Assembly: GCF_900105755.1 (NCBI RefSeq)
Contig: NZ_FNTQ01000001.1
Span: forward strand, 5,580,001 to 5,644,000
DNA: 64,000 nucleotides
Source of the DNA: Streptomyces sp. Ag109_O5-10
GTDB taxonomy: Bacteria > Actinomycetota > Actinomycetes > Streptomycetales > Streptomycetaceae
Direction of reading: 5' to 3'
Notes under the pieces: generated by a model
Seen by the model: the letters and a program-made list of their open reading frames with translations, nothing else
Told to the model about the DNA's origin: nothing
The model's database searches: none
Translations under genes and position numbers: made by a program
Shown: positions 62,035-64,000 of the stretch, piece by piece
Numbering within the stretch: position 1 is the stretch's first letter
How the letters are laid out: every line of letters begins with the position of its first letter

Positions 62035-62291
62035 CCCCCTCGAACGGCGTGATCTGTTCGGAGGCGGACTGGGGGCGGCCCGCTCCTCCGGTGTAGCTTG
62101 GGACGGAGCCAGACGTCGCTGCTGATGGCGGTCGGGCGGTCCCAGGCGGACCGTCCGAGGGAGAGAGGGCCTCCGACGGACTGCGCTGCGCGTACGCGGG
62201 CATGCCTGTGTCCTCTTCTCGGGCACCCTGTGTCCGCCGCCGCGCAGACCAGCCGTACCCACCCTCGACCCAACCCGAGGAGCAGCTCGCA
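62035..62291 (+). promoter_or_regulatory. Structured leader upstream of sahH
   Basis: 257-bp spacer. TAGCTT (62094-62099) could be the -10, giving a leader of about 185 nt. It contains the hairpin GGGCGGTCC-CAGGC-GGACCGTCC (62134-62156, one G-U pair). I looked for an S-adenosylhomocysteine riboswitch and did not find its conserved sequence. Confidence 0.4.
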
Positions 62292-63749
<1,458 letters not shown>

Positions 63750-63828
63750 GTCCGAGTCCCGCCCACCGGGAGCGCGCACCCGTGCACTGACGCGCTCTCC
63801 CGGCGGCGGGTCCTCCGGTCCGCCGAGA

Positions 63829-63859
63829 CAGGCCCCCGCACCCCCGTGCCGGGGGCCTG
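63829..63859 (+). terminator. sahH terminator hairpin
   Basis: Arms CAGGCCCCCG / CGGGGGCCTG, extended inward by CAC/GTG, 80 bp after the stop and followed by CCCCTTTGG. Confidence 0.75.
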
Positions 63860-63952
63860 CCCCTTTGGCCCGCCCTGGCCCGCCGACCGCCCGCGCGGCC
63901 GTACCGCGGGTCCGAGCGCCGGACCCACGCCCCGTCAAGCCCCAGGACCCCC

Positions 63953-64000
63953 ATGCCCCGCGGCCGCTATTCGCTCCACGATCCGCACGATCACACCCCC
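63953..64000 (+). CDS. Start of an unidentified gene, cut by window end
   Basis: ATG 63953 preceded by CAGGA opens a frame reading MPRGRYSLHDPHDHTP to the window edge. The start looks genuine for a Streptomyces gene, but 16 codons do not allow identification. Confidence 0.4.
   Translation, partial: MPRGRYSLHDPHDHTP

Noticed and set aside
62100..62291. S-adenosylhomocysteine riboswitch upstream of sahH
   Set aside because: The conserved riboswitch sequence blocks are not present; only a generic hairpin is seen.

Overview
The window is a chromosomal segment of a Streptomyces species. The evidence is very high GC, GTG and TTG starts, WhiB, a SigB-family sigma factor with partner-switching regulators, a five-step histidine degradation route, F420 biosynthesis genes, and a gene order that I recall matching the hutU to sahH region of S. 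coelicolor. The species cannot be fixed from sequence alone. Apart from one Tat-exported protein with atypical codons, it looks like core chromosome. I see no phage, IS element, CRISPR array, tRNA or rRNA.

Layout. 1-6.2 kb: a divergent PLP-decarboxylase fragment, then a tightly coupled histidine catabolic operon (hutU, an M20 amidohydrolase, hutF, hutI). 6.2-10.2 kb: a sigma-like/anti-sigma-like/ricin-lectin membrane protein, sigI, and the divergent antagonist (arsI) and anti-sigma (prsI) genes. 10.4-14.5 kb: four overlapping genes for secreted and sortase-anchored surface proteins (LPKTG and LAETG). 14.6-24.3 kb: POT peptide transporter, OmpR-type two-component system, GtrA protein, purK-purE, an M19 dipeptidase, a second M19 copy that has lost its metal ligands, and two VOC proteins. 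24.6-30.1 kb: Tat protein, UDP-glucose dehydrogenase, acyl-CoA dehydrogenase, and a cytosolic Cys-rich copper-storage protein. 30.2-42.5 kb: a cell-wall region with five LytR-CpsA-Psr (LCP) paralogues, a family-2 glycosyltransferase, a thioesterase, a truncated AMP-ligase-like protein and a PGRP amidase. 42.7-63.7 kb: a sugar-nucleotide, F420 and development block (mannose-1-P guanylyltransferase, DNA glycosylase, fbiA/fbiB, cysteine dioxygenase, whiB, large membrane glycosyltransferase, DUF5719, zincin-like protein, DUF3499, manB, Trm112-like, SIS protein, manA, CDF transporter, sahH). From memory this block parallels the M. tuberculosis Rv3277-Rv3248c neighbourhood.

How the genes work together. 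The hut genes convert urocanate to formate and glutamate. ManA, ManB and the nucleotidyltransferase supply GDP-mannose, and UDP-glucose dehydrogenase supplies UDP-glucuronate. The glycosyltransferases may use such donors, and the LCP proteins probably attach the finished glycopolymers to peptidoglycan. FbiA and FbiB complete F420.

Most notable non-coding signals. (i) Upstream of the cysteine dioxygenase gene, a short leader ORF ending in CSCCCSSC is followed by a perfect hairpin and a T-rich tract, which looks like a cysteine-sensing attenuator. (ii) Six head-to-tail copies of a 59-bp unit sit at 43856-44208. Each copy contains a palindrome that also recurs singly in several other intergenic spacers, usually just downstream of stop codons.
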